A DNA stretch of 64,000 nucleotides from Alnus glutinosa (Eukaryota > Streptophyta > Magnoliopsida > Fagales > Betulaceae): NCBI RefSeq assembly GCF_958979055.1, contig NC_084898.1, positions 2,428,001 to 2,492,000 of the forward strand. Direction: 5' to 3'. Below the pieces are notes generated by a model. The model was not told where the DNA came from. It was given only the letters and a program-made list of their open reading frames with translations, and did no database searches. Of the stretch, positions 38,665 to 49,735 are shown piece after piece (position 1 is the first letter of the stretch; every line of letters begins with the position of its first letter). Made by a program: the position numbers and the translations under genes.

Positions 38665-39569
38665 ACTATTATGGGGAGAAATTTTGAAAGAGATGGTTAC
38701 AGAAGCATTCTGGTCATTTTCCTTTTAATTTAGTTGTTCTGTTCATGTGGAGACAAGAAGATTTATATCCGTAGACATGTTTTCTTGAGAGTAGGGACTG
38801 GTTTCTTATATTTTTCCCTCGTTTGAGTTCTTCTCTAGGGTATTATTTTCATACCTGGATGGATTTCTTTGGATATCTATCTCTTATGGACTCCAGATCT
38901 TTACATCCTATTTTGTTTTTGGATGAATAAGCTTCATTTCATAACAATTCCTGCTGCTGTTCATTTTAAATAAGTAGCCCAAATTATGCAACTTTTGAAA
39001 ACTTAACTCTTTTCTTCCACCAGCCGCCATCACCCTCTCCCCCCTCACCACCGCACGGCCACCCTTACGCAACTCAAGGGGTGGCCAGTCAACCCCAAGT
39101 AGTAGTGGTCGTGGGAGATTAGTAATGATGGCGGGGCGACGATGAGAGTGGCAGTTAGGCTGGTGAAGGTGGGGCAGCCGGTGGAAAGAGAGTTTTATGT
39201 TATTGAAGTTAAATCATCACTTATCTGAAAAACTTAAGCCAATAGGAAGATGTAAATTTATTCATTAAACAATTTCAAACAGAAACATAAACACTTACAA
39301 TAATCAAGTAAATGCTCCTAATATTAATAAGCAACAAACAGGTGGGGATCCAAACACCAGCACAACATATGACAAAATTGTTTCTCCTATCTGGAACAAA
39401 ATCCAACAGTCTCAAAATCCCTTGTTCCTGAACAGTTGAACAAATGTAGTCCCCAAATTTAATTTTTGGAACACATTTTTTACCCAAAAAAGCTTGCAGT
39501 TTCAACACTGATAAAAGCACTATTTACCTCCAAGAAGTAAGACTCTTCGGATAGGGATCACAGCTGCTG

Positions 39570-40729
39570 CTATTCAGAGGGATAACAGCTGCTGCTGATG
39601 CTGCTGCTGCTGCTATTCACTGAGAGTGAAATAGAGAGGTTGGTGTTTGAGCTTGGAGAAACCCCAATACTTGTGCTAAGAGGTTGAGAAGTTTCCACAA
39701 GCTTTCTTGAACGCTGACGCCCTCTTTGCATGTGCCTCTCACAGTACTTTTTCTGAGGAACAGGTTCGTTGCTACACCTCCACTTCTTCCCATCTGTTCT
39801 TCTACATCTCCCAGGCTCTGGACCGGAATCCATCATAATTCTATTGTCTGAAGACAAGGGGCTAGACCTCAAAACTAGGGGCAGAAAATTTTCAAGCTTC
39901 ATTAAATACATAAAAGAGTGCTTTTGGTGCTGCAATTTTGCATACCGTAAGGACAATTTAATTGCACGCAAGGGTGTGTTTTTCAAAATGCATAATTTTA
40001 AACGTTGAACTGCGAATTTCAAAGTTAAACTGCGATTTTACCAAACAAACACTTAACTGCGTTTTTCAAAATCACTGCAAATGCAAGTTTTGTAATAGCT
40101 ATTTTGAAATTCTAAACCCAAAATAGCCCCAAAGATGCTCAAAGAAAAGAAAAGTAAATGCATAAAGCAGACAAACCCAAATCAAATCTCATGGACATCA
40201 TGGAAATCGAAGAAGATCAGACATATTGAGAACACAACCTTGAAAAAAAAAAAAAAAAAAAAAGCCCATTTAGAATGTTGTCAATGGAGTACTTACAGCT
40301 TGTGTACACTGGAGGAAGCACACCATTGGGACCGACAAGGGAGCTCTCAACACTCTTCCATATGGGGAGAAGAAGATGATAAGGCACGGGAAGCCCAGCT
40401 CCCATGTGCTTGTAGATAAGTGTTTGAAGCTGTAGCTCCTGCAGCTGAAAAATGGTGAAACCACACGATTTCCTGAAATGACCAGATCCACTTCCAAGCT
40501 CAAGATTTAGCCCATCTCCTCCAATTGATCCGTTGGTCTTCATCTCCATAACATTACCCCAACTACTTGGTCCAATCCCAACTAATAACACAAAAAAGAA
40601 AAAAAGAAAAAAAGAAAAAGGGTATTGAAATTCTGGTTTATAAATTAAAAGCAGCAGAATAATTGTGAGAGAATGAGTACCAGAATTTGATAAACGGGCA
40701 ACCTTGCAAGGCGGTGTAGGGAACTCCAT
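39570..40729 (-). CDS. GRF: Growth-regulating factor (GRF) transcription factor, 3 exons
   Basis: Exons (minus strand): 40729-40681, 40581-40297 and 39847-39570, with GT-AG introns, joining to 203 aa. Exon 2 encodes the QLQ domain ([19 protein letters not shown], the Q-X3-L-X2-Q signature), which binds GIF co-activators. Exon 3 encodes the WRC domain with the C-X9-C-X10-C-X2-H zinc pattern ([16 protein letters not shown]) and a basic nuclear localisation stretch (RGRQRSRK). The C-terminus is a short Ser-rich tail, so this is a short member of the family, perhaps of the GRF10/11/12 type. GRFs promote cell proliferation in leaves and other organs. A miR396 site lies in the WRC exon. Intron 2 holds a MITE-like repeat and a poly(A/T) tract. 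Confidence 0.9.
39693..39713 (-). promoter_or_regulatory. miR396 target site in GRF mRNA
   Basis: The plus strand reads TTCCACAAGCTTTCTTGAAC, which equals the miR396 sequence apart from one extra A. Known eudicot GRF sites have the same one-base bulge. The transcript is therefore expected to be cleaved or repressed by miR396. The site encodes the RSRKLVE stretch after the WRC domain. Confidence 0.85.
39935..40110. repeat. MITE-like repeat, family A copy 2 (in GRF intron 2)
   Basis: Contains AACTGCGAATTTCAAAGTTA and CTGCGATTTTACCAAACAAA, matching family A at 330-600 and 44,205-44,450. Lies wholly inside the intron. Confidence 0.45.
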
Positions 40730-41750
40730 GTTAAACTATGTGCATCAAAGTGGTCAAAAAACAGAGTAAGACTATAAAATACCCTGCAATGACAGCAGCA
40801 ACAGAACAGCCGAATGGGTGTCCGTGGGAAGGGCCAAAAGATGACTGGTAGCTTCAACAAGACGCGTACAAGTTGCCTTCCTTGCGCTCCAATCCAACAC
40901 AGACGCGAGACTGCAAGTCTTCTGAAACTGTCAGATTATCAGCAGAAGCAAGCGCGTTGTCAGAACCCCACATCTGTAGCTGATGTCATTGTCTGCTGTC
41001 AAGTAGGCCTGTCTCTGAGCCTGCCTTTTTTGCATTCACATTTGCATAGTTGCGTCTCGACTTTGATGAGTAATGCTTAAAAAGGAATAACTGTTTTCTT
41101 TAATCTTCTTAGGTCTTCTCCGGCGGCCGCTAAAGTTAAAGTTACAAATATTTACTTTAACTACTTCAACGGTTAAAAATACTTTAAGAGCTTTTCTAGT
41201 AGCTTCATCAAAATAATTTTTTAGCTATTTTGATGAGCTAATTTGATGAAAATTCAAAAAAACCACTCCCAGTAGCCTCACCTTTTTAACCAAGAAAATT
41301 TGATGACTGAAATTACTAAACAAATTAGATGAGGCATTTTCACTCAACAACTCACTCACCAAATTTTGTTTCACCTTTCTCTCTCACATGATTAACACAC
41401 TTTTTTCCTTTTTTCTCTCATTTTCTTCTCCCATCTCCCATCTCTCACACGATAATATCCTTATTTCATGGATATGAATGATTTTTTGTAAAAAGATTAT
41501 ATAAAGAAATAAATAAATAAATATGAAAAAATAATTATTTAAATGGAATAGTGAATATTGACTAGTTAAAATTGTGAGGCTGCTGGGGGAATTTTAATAA
41601 AGTGGCTCACCAAAATAGAAAAAAGTGATTTTTAGTTATTTTGGTAAGTAAAATTTGATGAGGCTACTAAGAATGCTTAACAATACTCTTTATTCTACTC
41701 TTCATTTTTTAAAAATATTGTTTTTTAATCATTTTCTTTTTCTTTTTTTT

Positions 41751-41795
<45 letters not shown>

Positions 41796-42448
41796 CTCTC
41801 TCACTCTCCGGTCTCCATCTCACTCTCCGGTCTTCCCAACCCCAACCCGTCAAGAGATAGACGCCATCCTCGCCCAAGAGGTGGAGTCCCTTTTGGAAGG
41901 CTCAGACCAAAACACCATCTTCACCGTGCTATCTAGAGAAGATGGAGATCGAGAGAGAGAGTGACGGTGGGAGATCGAGAGAAATCAGGAGAATACCCGA
42001 GCGACCCGTGAGACCCAAAGGATGATCGGAGGTCCGATCGCCGGTGGATGGAACTAGGTGGACGTCGGCGAAGCTGGGGGCGGGATTCTGGTGGCCAGAG
42101 AAACATGTGATGAGGGAGAGAAAACATCGGTGGGTTACAGTGATGGTTTTGGTTGTTCTAGAATATGCGTTTCAGTTGATTTCGGTTTGGGCAAGGGTCG
42201 TGTCCACATTGCCGGCCCTAATGACGGAGATCTTGGTGTGGCGCTTGGTAAGGGACGGAGGGGCAGCGCTGTGGAGTGACAGAGAGAGAGAGCACCGATT
42301 GATTGCATTGGATTCTCGTCAAGGCCGGAATAGAGGTCTCTGGCGGCCTATGATGGCGTCGAAGTGGGGGACTCAGGGGGAGACTAACAGAGATGAGAAG
42401 TGAGGGAGAGGGAAGCGGGTGAACGAAGAAGGAGAGGGATGCGGGTGG
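40730..42448. other. Intergenic DNA between GRF and the Cassandra element
   Basis: 40,730-41,080 is the likely GRF promoter and leader. 41,741-41,790 is a long poly(T). 41,800-42,440 is GC-richer with GAGAGA tracts and ORFs on both strands (42,044-42,403 plus; 42,218-42,514 minus) that show no domain; it could be transposon interior. Confidence 0.35.
41185..41678. mobile_element. Fold-back element (~0.5 kb)
   Basis: Inverted ends AAGAGCTTTTCTAGTAGCTT and AAGCATTCTTAGTAGCCT (read from the right) continue into matching CATCAAA..TATTTTG sequence. A second pair of arms (CCAGTAGCCTCAC and CAGCAGCCTCACA) lies further in. Confidence 0.55.
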
Positions 42449-42509
42449 TGTAACGACCCACCACCAATAACACAATATTTGTCGGCTTTTGATTCCCCAA
42501 ACTAGATTT

Positions 42510-42571
42510 CTCAATCGGTCTTACATCCTGGGATTGCTATCGCAGAAGCACGCTTAACTGCGGAGTTCTGA
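42510..42571 (-). repeat. 5S rRNA-derived segment in Cassandra 3' LTR
   Basis: Carries TCAGAACTCCGCAGTTAAGC (42,552-42,571) and a degraded version of the downstream 5S body (the GGATGGGTGACC-equivalent is mutated). This copy is less 5S-like than the other LTR. Confidence 0.85.
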
Positions 42572-42819
42572 TAGGTTCATGGCCATCACGGCTTTAAAAC
42601 GCGTTGTGTCATAAAATGTGCATTTATACATATAAGCACATCCTTCTTCCCAGGCAATGTGGGATGTCATAATCACCTCTTCTTTGGATCCAGCGTCCCT
42701 GCTGGCGTCCCTCATTAGCTTGTGCACGCTCCCACCATCTCAGGCTGGACAATGGCTCTGATACCATTTCCAACGACCCACCACCAATGACATAATATTG
42801 TCCGCTTTTGGCTTCCTAA

Positions 42820-42890
42820 ACCAGACTTCCCAGGAGGTCACCCATCCTGGGATTGACCTCGCAGAAGCACGCTTAACTGCGGAGTTCTGA
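42820..42890 (-). repeat. 5S rRNA-derived segment in Cassandra 5' LTR
   Basis: Carries TCAGAACTCCGCAGTTAAGC (42,871-42,890), then AGGATGGGTGACCTCCTGGG, which is authentic plant 5S rRNA sequence including the C-box region. Surrounding sequence is LTR, so this is not a functional 5S gene. Confidence 0.88.
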
Positions 42891-42995
42891 TATGTTCATG
42901 GCCATCACGGCTTTAAAACGCGTTGTGTCATAAATGGTGCATTTATACATATAAGCACATCCTTATTCCTAAGCGATGTGAAACGTCACAGGTGG

Positions 42996-43867
42996 AGGTG
43001 GAGTGACAGAGAGGGAGAGGGAGAGAGAGAAAATATTAATAAAAAAATTATAAACAGATGAACAGTGAATAACCAATGTTGGCTATTCATTGTTCAATGT
43101 TAAAGAGAAAAAGTCATAGTGGCTAATCTGTTGGAGGGACAAAAATGCTCAAAATAGTTAAATTTAACTATTTTGAAAGATTTAAAGCATCCGCGGGAGA
43201 TGCTCTTAAAATTGATTTACTTAAGAGAATTCAAAAACAGCATTAATCTTCCATTTTAGTATTACTCAACTGCTGGTTTATGAATCGGGAAAGCGTTGAC
43301 AAGCCTGCATCAAACTACAACAGCCAACCAGCACGCAGCAGCTGCAAGGCAAATTTGTCGCAGACATGCGCAGAATGGTTGGTTTACTTTCGGAGGTGAC
43401 ACTACTTATCGTTAGATATTACATATATTTTCATTTATTATTTCATTGAATTGAATAGTACCATTCACTATTATAAGAGAGATTATGATTCCTTCCGAGT
43501 TTAAATTATAGATTTTCAAATTACAGAATTTAGGCCGATTGTATGCCTCAAAACACTTAGAAAATGTTTTATGTATTGAAAAGTTGGCATGTTGTCGAAG
43601 CAATTAAAAATAAATTTATTTAAATTTAATTTTAAAAAATATTTTTATTAATTTAACTAGTTACTTTTTAAAATTATTAAACAACAAATTTTCTAAATAT
43701 TTATTTACTTCAAATAATATTTTTTTTTTTATTGATAAAGTTAATTGTAAAAAGAATTCAATGCATTATGTTCAATTCGAGCCAAATGTTTCGAAGCATT
43801 AAATAAAAAAAAAAATATAATATTCACTTTTTTGGCTCTTTGATCAAACAAATGTAAAACTAAAAGA
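42996..43867. other. AT-rich intergenic DNA
   Basis: No gene is seen. Part of 43,080-43,210 (GAGATGCTCTTAAAA end) looks like the right terminus of a larger transposon into which Cassandra inserted; the left terminus is not certain. Confidence 0.35.
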
Positions 43868-44106
43868 ACAGAAATTTTCTATAAACCGGTTTGTAGGAAA
43901 TTTCATACAACTCACGTATAAGAGTGACATGTGTCCCTTGACATTAAAGAAATATATGTTGTTTTAATAGCATGTGCTTCTCACATTCTTTTTTAATAGC
44001 ATTAATAAAAACAGACGTGCTTCTCACATGTTTAAAGGACACATGTCACTCTTATATGTGGGTTGTATAAAATTTTCCACAAACCGATTTATAAGAAATT
44101 TCTGTC
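43868..44106. mobile_element. Fold-back MITE
   Basis: Long inverted arms: ACAGAAATTTTCTATAAACC / ACAGAAATTTCTTATAAATC, then GGTTTGT, then TATAAGAGTGACATGTGTCC in both. Inner CTTCTCACAT blocks are also repeated. A single arm of the same family is at 37,288-37,390. Confidence 0.8.
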
Positions 44107-44204
44107 AAAACTAAAATTTGATAAAGAGCTTGTTAAATGGTAATTTTTGTGAATTTTATTAAAAATTTAGAGAAAAACCAAATATAAAGGGCTTATGGTC
44201 CGTT

Positions 44205-44450
44205 GGAGTTTGCGATTTCAAAAAGTGCAATAAAAATAGTGATTTTAAAATGTACGTTTTAAAAATAGTGATTTTAAAATGTACGTTTTAAAAAAAATGA
44301 TTTTTAAAAACGCAGTTAAAAATTTGGTAAAATTGCTGTTTGACTTCTAAAATCTTAGGTTAACCATTAAAATTTTACGTTTTCAAATTAAAATTTCTAA
44401 AAAATTTATTTTTTATGATTTGGTTTAAAATTGTAATTTTTGTTTACGAA
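44205..44450. repeat. MITE-like repeat, family A copy 3
   Basis: Contains AAAACGCAGTTAAAAATTTG and GGTAAAATTGCTGTTTGACT, the complement of the family A core at 40,030 and 510. It also has an internal tandem repeat of ATAGTGATTTTAAAATGTAC. Confidence 0.45.
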
Positions 44451-44541
44451 ATTGTAATTCATTTGGGATTGTTGTCTGATAATCTGAAAAAAAAAATAAA
44501 AAAAAGAAAAAAAAGAAATTCAGTTCTAACCGGGAATAGTT

Positions 44542-44615
44542 TGGCGTCGCCCGAACTCGAACCGGAGACCTTCAGTGTGTTAGACTGACGTGATAACTCA
44601 CTAAACCACGACACA
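44542..44615 (-). tRNA. tRNA-Val(AAC)-like gene, slightly degenerate
   Basis: 74 nt on the minus strand. The anticodon arm is perfect (TCAGT-CTAACAC-ACTGA), giving AAC for valine. The B box GGTTCGAGTTC and an A box TGGTTTAGTGAG are present. The T stem needs wobble pairs. The acceptor stem pairs except at the first position, and the D stem has a mismatch (G12 changed to T, and GG of the D loop changed to GA). A run of T follows about 30 nt downstream and could stop Pol III. It may be a functional variant, a tRNA pseudogene or the head of a SINE. Confidence 0.6.
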
Positions 44616-44699
44616 AGCTGAGATGCCTGTCAATTGGTGAAAGGAGAAACCGAAGGCCGTTTCCGAGTTCTAAAACAAGTTATCCATTTGCTTTGGGAT

Positions 44700-44809
44700 T
44701 TGTAAATTTTGTTTCTTTTTTTTCAAACAAATCGCCGCCAATTAGAAGCAATTTCGACAATACCCAGAAAAGTTTGCACAACTAAAAGTTCCCCAGAATA
44801 ATCTGAAAG
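44700..44809 (+). other. Probable 5' UTR exon of the 823-aa gene
   Basis: A candidate donor CTGAAAG|GTATTT lies at 44,810. The next acceptor is the poly(T)-CAG at 45,331-45,333, 14 bases before the ATG. The exon start cannot be fixed from sequence. Confidence 0.35.
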
Positions 44810-45347
44810 GTATTTTTTTTTCGTTTGATTTCTCTGTTTTGCGGTAATCATGTACCTTCATGTCCGTTCTGGTTCCAGTGTTTCTGGGTTGCTCTTGTCT
44901 TTTATAAAGTTTGTTTATTTTCTGCTTCCAAATTGGTTTATATCAGTGTTTATGCTTATTTCATTTGAGGTTGGAAAGGCGTACAATATTTCATATGTTT
45001 CTGAAGCTTCCCGAGTATAATAGCCCTTTAATATGATGAATGGAAAGAAACCCAAATAGTAATATCTTTTTCCACCTTGCACTATACCAGAAGAGTGATT
45101 CTGAAGACATTATTGTGAGTGATTCTGTTGTCAAGGCACAGATACAGAGATTCGTATTTTGTTTCGTATGATATGTTGAATTTGTAAATTATTCTAGGAA
45201 TTTAATCACTTGGCTCAAAAATTCAAACAGCTTTACCCCTAGGGAACATTGTGGATTTTGATATCTTTATATTTGATAATTATAGCCCATTGATATTTGT
45301 ATGGAGATGATTTTTTTTTTTTTTTTTTTTCAGCTGGAAATTGGGAG

Positions 45348-48300
45348 ATGGCAAAAGAAGCTAATACTCTTTTCCTTGAAGAATGGCTGAGAAGCATTAG
45401 TGGCAGTAGCAGCAACATCAGCTCCAATAACTCCTCTTCCTCATCGGCCCGAGCTATTATTCAAGCTTGGGCTGAGCTCAGGGACTCCCTTCAACACCAA
45501 TCATTTCGTCCCCATCACCTCCAGTCTTTGAAAACCCTCCTTAACTCTCAAAAGTCTCTTCATGTTGCCGACCCACAAGCAAAGATTGTCCTTTCTATTA
45601 TTTCCTCTCCAAGCCTCTCTCTTCCACATGAATCATATCCTCTCTTTCTCAGGCTTCTTTATATCTGGGTCAGGAAATCCTTCAAACCCTCTTTGCTTCT
45701 CGTTGATTCTGCTGTGGAGGTCCTTTCTCACCTTTTTAATGCTCAATTTGGTTCTAGGAAGAGTCCTCTGTTCTTCTCTGAAGGTGTTCTCCTTCTGGGT
45801 GCATTTTCTTTTGTGCCTACTGCGTCTGAAGGCTCCAAAACAGCCTGCTTGGATTTGCTTTGTAGACTGTTGGAAGAGGACTACCAATTGATTGGTTCAT
45901 CAGGAGAACTTATTCCTGATGTTCTTGCTGGAATTGGTTATGCTTTATCTTCTTCTGTGAATGTTCATTATGTTAGAATTTTAGATTCTCTATTTGGAAT
46001 TTGGGGGAAAGAAGGTGGGCCTCGTGGTAGTGTTTCTGATGGGCTCATGATTCTGCATTTGATTGAATGGGTGTTATCTGGTTTGATCAATTTCCGTTCT
46101 TTTGAGAAAATTAATGTTTTTGCCCCCGAGACTCTAGAGACTTCAAAGGCAAACTATGTTCCATTTGTGATTGTCATGGCTGCAGCAGGAGTGCTGAGGG
46201 TTCTCAATAGATCCACAATGAGTGGTCTGGGACTAGAGACTGTTTCCAGACTAAGGATTTCCGCAGAGTATCGAATTGAATCTGTAGCACAAGATATTAT
46301 CTCTAGAATTGGTGTTATTAATAAAGATAATGATCTCACAAACTGTCTTTTACTACAATGTGTTTCATTAGCTCTGGCTCGAAGTGGCTTGGTGTCTTCC
46401 CGTGCCCCTTTGCTTCTGTGCCTTGCTTCTGCATTGTTGACTGAAATCTTTCCCTTACAACGTTTATATGCAAAAGTACTAGACTTCTCACAAGGCAATT
46501 TGGCTAGACTTGGGCATGATGAGGTCAAAAAACATTTGGACAGTGTTCTTTTTAAGGAAGCAGGGGCCATAACAGGTGTTTTCTGCAACCAGTATGTTTC
46601 AATAGATGATGAGAGTAAAGGTGTGGTTGAGAACCTTATATGGGATTACTGTCAAGATATCTACTTGGGGCATCGCCAGGCAGCTTTGATTCTTCGAGGT
46701 AGAGAGGATGAATTACTTGGGGATATGGAGAAAATTGCTGAATCTGCTTTCCTTATGGTTGTACTTTTTGCTCTGGCCATCACAAAACACAATTTGAATT
46801 CAAAATTCATCCAGGACACACACAAGGACATATCAGTACGCATACTGGTTTCGTTTTCTTGTTTAGAGTATTTCCGGCGTATTCGTTTACCAGAGTATAT
46901 GGATACAATTCGAGGGGTTGTTGTGAGTGTTCAGGAGAATGAATCTGCCTGTGCGTCTTTTGTGGAATCTATGCCTTCTTACATGGACTTGACAAATGGC
47001 CCAGGTATTGATTATCTGCCATTCTAACTGTAGTTCATGATTAAATTTTTCTCCCATTTTGAGATCCCTAATGAGTCTTCCTTCCTGGTTGATTTTCATA
47101 TGTAGATATTTTTGTCCTTGATAAGATTCGAATTCTTGTCTTGTAGACTTTTCCTTCTCTCAGAAAATGGAATATCTATGGTACAAGGATGATGTTCAAA
47201 CTGCTCGCATGTTGTTTTACCTGCGTGTCATTCCAACTTGTATTGAACGTGTACCCTGCTTTCTTTTTAGGAAGGTGGTTGCTCCAACTATGTTCTTGTA
47301 TCCTTAAGCTAAAAAACCCAATTTTATGAGAAACTCTGCTTTTATGAGTTATGGTGAATGTTTTGCTTCCTTATTAAATGCAATTAGATATATGGGACAT
47401 CCAAATGGAAAAGTAGCTCGAACGTCACATTCAATGTTTGCGGCATTCATGTCCTCAGGCAAGGATTCTGATCTGGACGAAAGAGTATCATTGAAAGAGC
47501 AGCTTGTTTTCTATTACATGCAGAGATCTCTATCGGTATAAGAAGCTATTGAAAACCATATCATGAGGTTGATCATCAAAGGTTGGGTACTAACTTTGAT
47601 GTAATGTAGGGATATCCTGGCATCACTCCTTTTGAGGGTATGGCTTCTGGAGTTGCAGCCTTGGTTCGGAATCTTCCTGCTGGAAGTCCTGCCATATTTT
47701 ATTGCATCCACAGTCTTGTAGAAAAAGGCGGTGAGCTCTGTAGTAACACCGTCACTCAGGAGGCTGATATGTGGAATAATTGGCACGGAGAATCAGAGCC
47801 TTGCAAGAAAATCCTAGACTTGCTTCTACGGCTTATTTCCCTTGTTGATATACAGGTCATTTTTCATTTTATTTAATTTATGTCCTTTTCCCATAAAATT
47901 CTAGTGTTGATTCTCTCTCCTTTGTTTCTGTTTACATGTGAATTGTAGGTCAACTCTAGTTTGTTTGTATCCTAATATAAAATAACTGCTATGATCAGAG
48001 GAAGATATTTGCAATTGACTTCAGTTAAATGTAACGAACATTGAATATCAGATGTTGGAAGTGCTCGAAATAGATTTTGTGGAAAAGGACTTGCACCATC
48101 TTTTCTGTTCACTCCAATTGTTAAACTTACTAATATTTGCATTTGCTAATTTTTGGCCAGGTGCTACCAGACTTGATGAAGTTGTTGGCACAGCTGATCG
48201 TCCAGTTACCTGAAGATGGCAAGAATAGGGTTCTTAATGAGTTATATTCACAGGTTGCAGAGTCTGATGATGTTACACGCAAGCCCACTTTAGTTTCATG

Positions 48301-48430
48301 GCTGCAGTCACTGTCTTACCTTTGTGCTCAGGCTACAAGTCGAAGTGCCACCTCCAGAGGGGTGCAAAAAGAAGTAAATATGACTTCTGCAGGAAGTACA
48401 GACTCAAGTAGACCAAATTCACGACTCTGA
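45348..48430 (+). CDS. Conserved plant protein of 823 aa (ARM/HEAT-like helical), 5 coding exons
   Basis: Exons 45348-47004, 47147-47297, 47388-47535, 47610-47855 and 48161-48430 join in frame to 823 aa (protein begins MAKEANTLFLEEWLRS). No enzyme motif is visible. The sequence is Leu-rich and alpha-helical throughout, as in armadillo/HEAT-type scaffolds, with a Ser-rich segment near residues 20-35 and a polar Ser-rich C-terminus. It resembles a single-copy plant protein of unknown function (Arabidopsis At1g73970, from memory). The ATG is chosen because it directly follows a strong poly(T)-CAG acceptor and MAKEA is a natural start; the in-frame upstream Met at 45,297 would translate the polypyrimidine tract. 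The second intron (47,298-47,387) is of U12 type. Function is unknown. Confidence 0.85.
47298..47387 (+). other. U12-type (minor spliceosome) intron
   Basis: The 5' site is GTATCCTT, exactly the U12 donor consensus. TTCCTTATT at 47,367-47,375 matches the U12 branch site (TTCCTTAAC) at 7 of 9 positions, with its A 14 nt from the AG at 47,387, the spacing U12 introns need. There is no polypyrimidine tract next to the AG. Removing this 90-nt intron restores the frame (TMF-LYMGHPNG); reading through gives an immediate stop (LYP-stop). Confidence 0.85.
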
Positions 48431-49408
48431 GAAATTGAGGTTCAGATTTTGGATTACCCTCTCCTTTCAATGAACTCTCATATCTTAATTATATGTGCTG
48501 CTGGTGCTTGTCGCTGAATATTTCAGTAAGTTTTTAGGAGCGATATAGAGAAATATGAACTTGAACTAGTTATTTTCTTTTTCGATAAATACATAAATCA
48601 CTTATAGTTTCTATATATACATAATTCCCCATTTAGCTCAACAAGGTAGTTGAAATTTTTTTCACACGCACTGGCTTTTCTTTCTGTGTGCATCTTGCTT
48701 GCTGGAAATAATACTTGAATTCCATGTGCCAACCTCAAGAAGCCCAGAATTCTGAGGGTATAAATTTATTACTAGATTGCAGATGGAAGTCATACGTAAT
48801 AGAGGGAAGATCTGAGTGGGGCCATCTTGTAGACTGTTTTGCCTGCAGAGAAGGAAATATATGGTGCAAATATGGCTTTCTTATCTTACTTTTTGTTTTT
48901 CACTTTGAGGTCAATTATTATAATAAAAACTTCTACCGGGTTTGCTATCCTGGAAGCTAGTGTACTGACTGCTTCAACTGTCTTCTTTGTCCTGTTAGGA
49001 TCCAAGAGGTGAAGTGTTATCTTTTATATTGTGGGAAGTGTTGATCCACTATCGAAATAGATTCACTGGAATTGAGATAGAAAAGGTTTCGGATTCTGTA
49101 TATAAATTGTTTTGATTTATTTTGATGGTTTTAATCACAATGGAAGGAAGCTCCTGTTGGTGGTGCAGGTTAGTCTTTGTTGCATCTAAATATGGCTATT
49201 GAACTTGAGTTTGGTCATCTTAGTCATCAATGTTGTTCTTTTCTGCATATTCTAGGATGACCCTTTAAAAACATATGCCTTGTGTGCTTACTTTTGCTCT
49301 TTAAAATGTGCCTGTTTTTTTTTTTTTTTTTTCCCTATATTCATATCGTAAAGTGGCCGGCGCTGCTGCTCAAAAACTGCACTTGGCAAAGAGTAATTTG
49401 ATGTGCAA
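48431..49408. other. 3' flank of the 823-aa gene
   Basis: Likely 3' UTR and downstream sequence. The 81-aa ORF at 48,715-48,960 has no recognisable domain. Confidence 0.35.
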
Positions 49409-49416
49409 GTTGTGTT

Positions 49417-49735
49417 CAGGGACAGACCTACGGGGTGGGCTAAGTATTGGTATTTGTTTTCTTGAGCCCACGTATTGGTATTTAGATATTGATGTTAGTA
49501 AGGTAGTTGTTTTACCCCTGAGGCAGCATGACATTTTTTTTTCTTAAATACCTTGGCGTAGAGGAATTATGAGAAAGGGTCAATGCCAAGGTAGATGGAA
49601 GAAGTAATGACATTTTCTTTCTTTGTATATATTTTTTTCCCCCACAATTTTGGTCATCCACCCCCCCAACCCCCCCCCCCCCCCCCCCCCCACCCCAAAA
49701 AAAAAAAAAAAAAAAAATTCTTGGTTTCGTCCTTT
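49417..49735. mobile_element. hAT-like MITE (319 bp)
   Basis: The left end CAGGGACAGACC and the right end GGTTTCGTCCTTT are imperfect inverted repeats, flanked by GTTGTGTT (49,409-49,416) and GTTGTGTG (49,736-49,743). The inside ends in long C and A tracts (49,662-49,717). It is the third, more diverged member of the GGGACGGA family. Confidence 0.6.

Larger units (their letters stand above)
42449..42990 (-). mobile_element. Complete Cassandra TRIM retrotransposon
   Basis: Two similar ~221-bp terminal repeats (42,449-42,669 and 42,769-42,990) enclose a 99-bp internal region, flanked by a 5-bp GGTGG target duplication (42,444-42,448 and 42,991-42,995). Read on the minus strand, the 5' LTR is followed by TGGTATCAGAGC (42,755-42,766), the initiator tRNA-Met primer-binding site. 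Both LTRs contain 5S rRNA-like sequence (TCAGAACTCCGCAGTTAAGC), the hallmark of Cassandra. It encodes no protein and must have moved with enzymes from another retrotransposon. Confidence 0.93.

Noticed and set aside
42044-42514. ORFs of 98-119 aa on both strands
   Set aside because: They overlap each other, are low complexity in part (GAGAGA tracts), and run into the Cassandra LTR.
42820-42890. 5S rRNA gene
   Set aside because: Only part of 5S is present and it lies in both LTRs of a Cassandra element with PBS and TSD.
45297-45347. Upstream in-frame Met as the start of the 823-aa protein
   Set aside because: The intervening codons are the poly(T) tract and CAG of a splice acceptor, so this is intron sequence.
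47298-47541. Separate small ORF starting at 47,326
   Set aside because: Its first codons are the U12 intron; the rest is exon 3 of the 823-aa gene.
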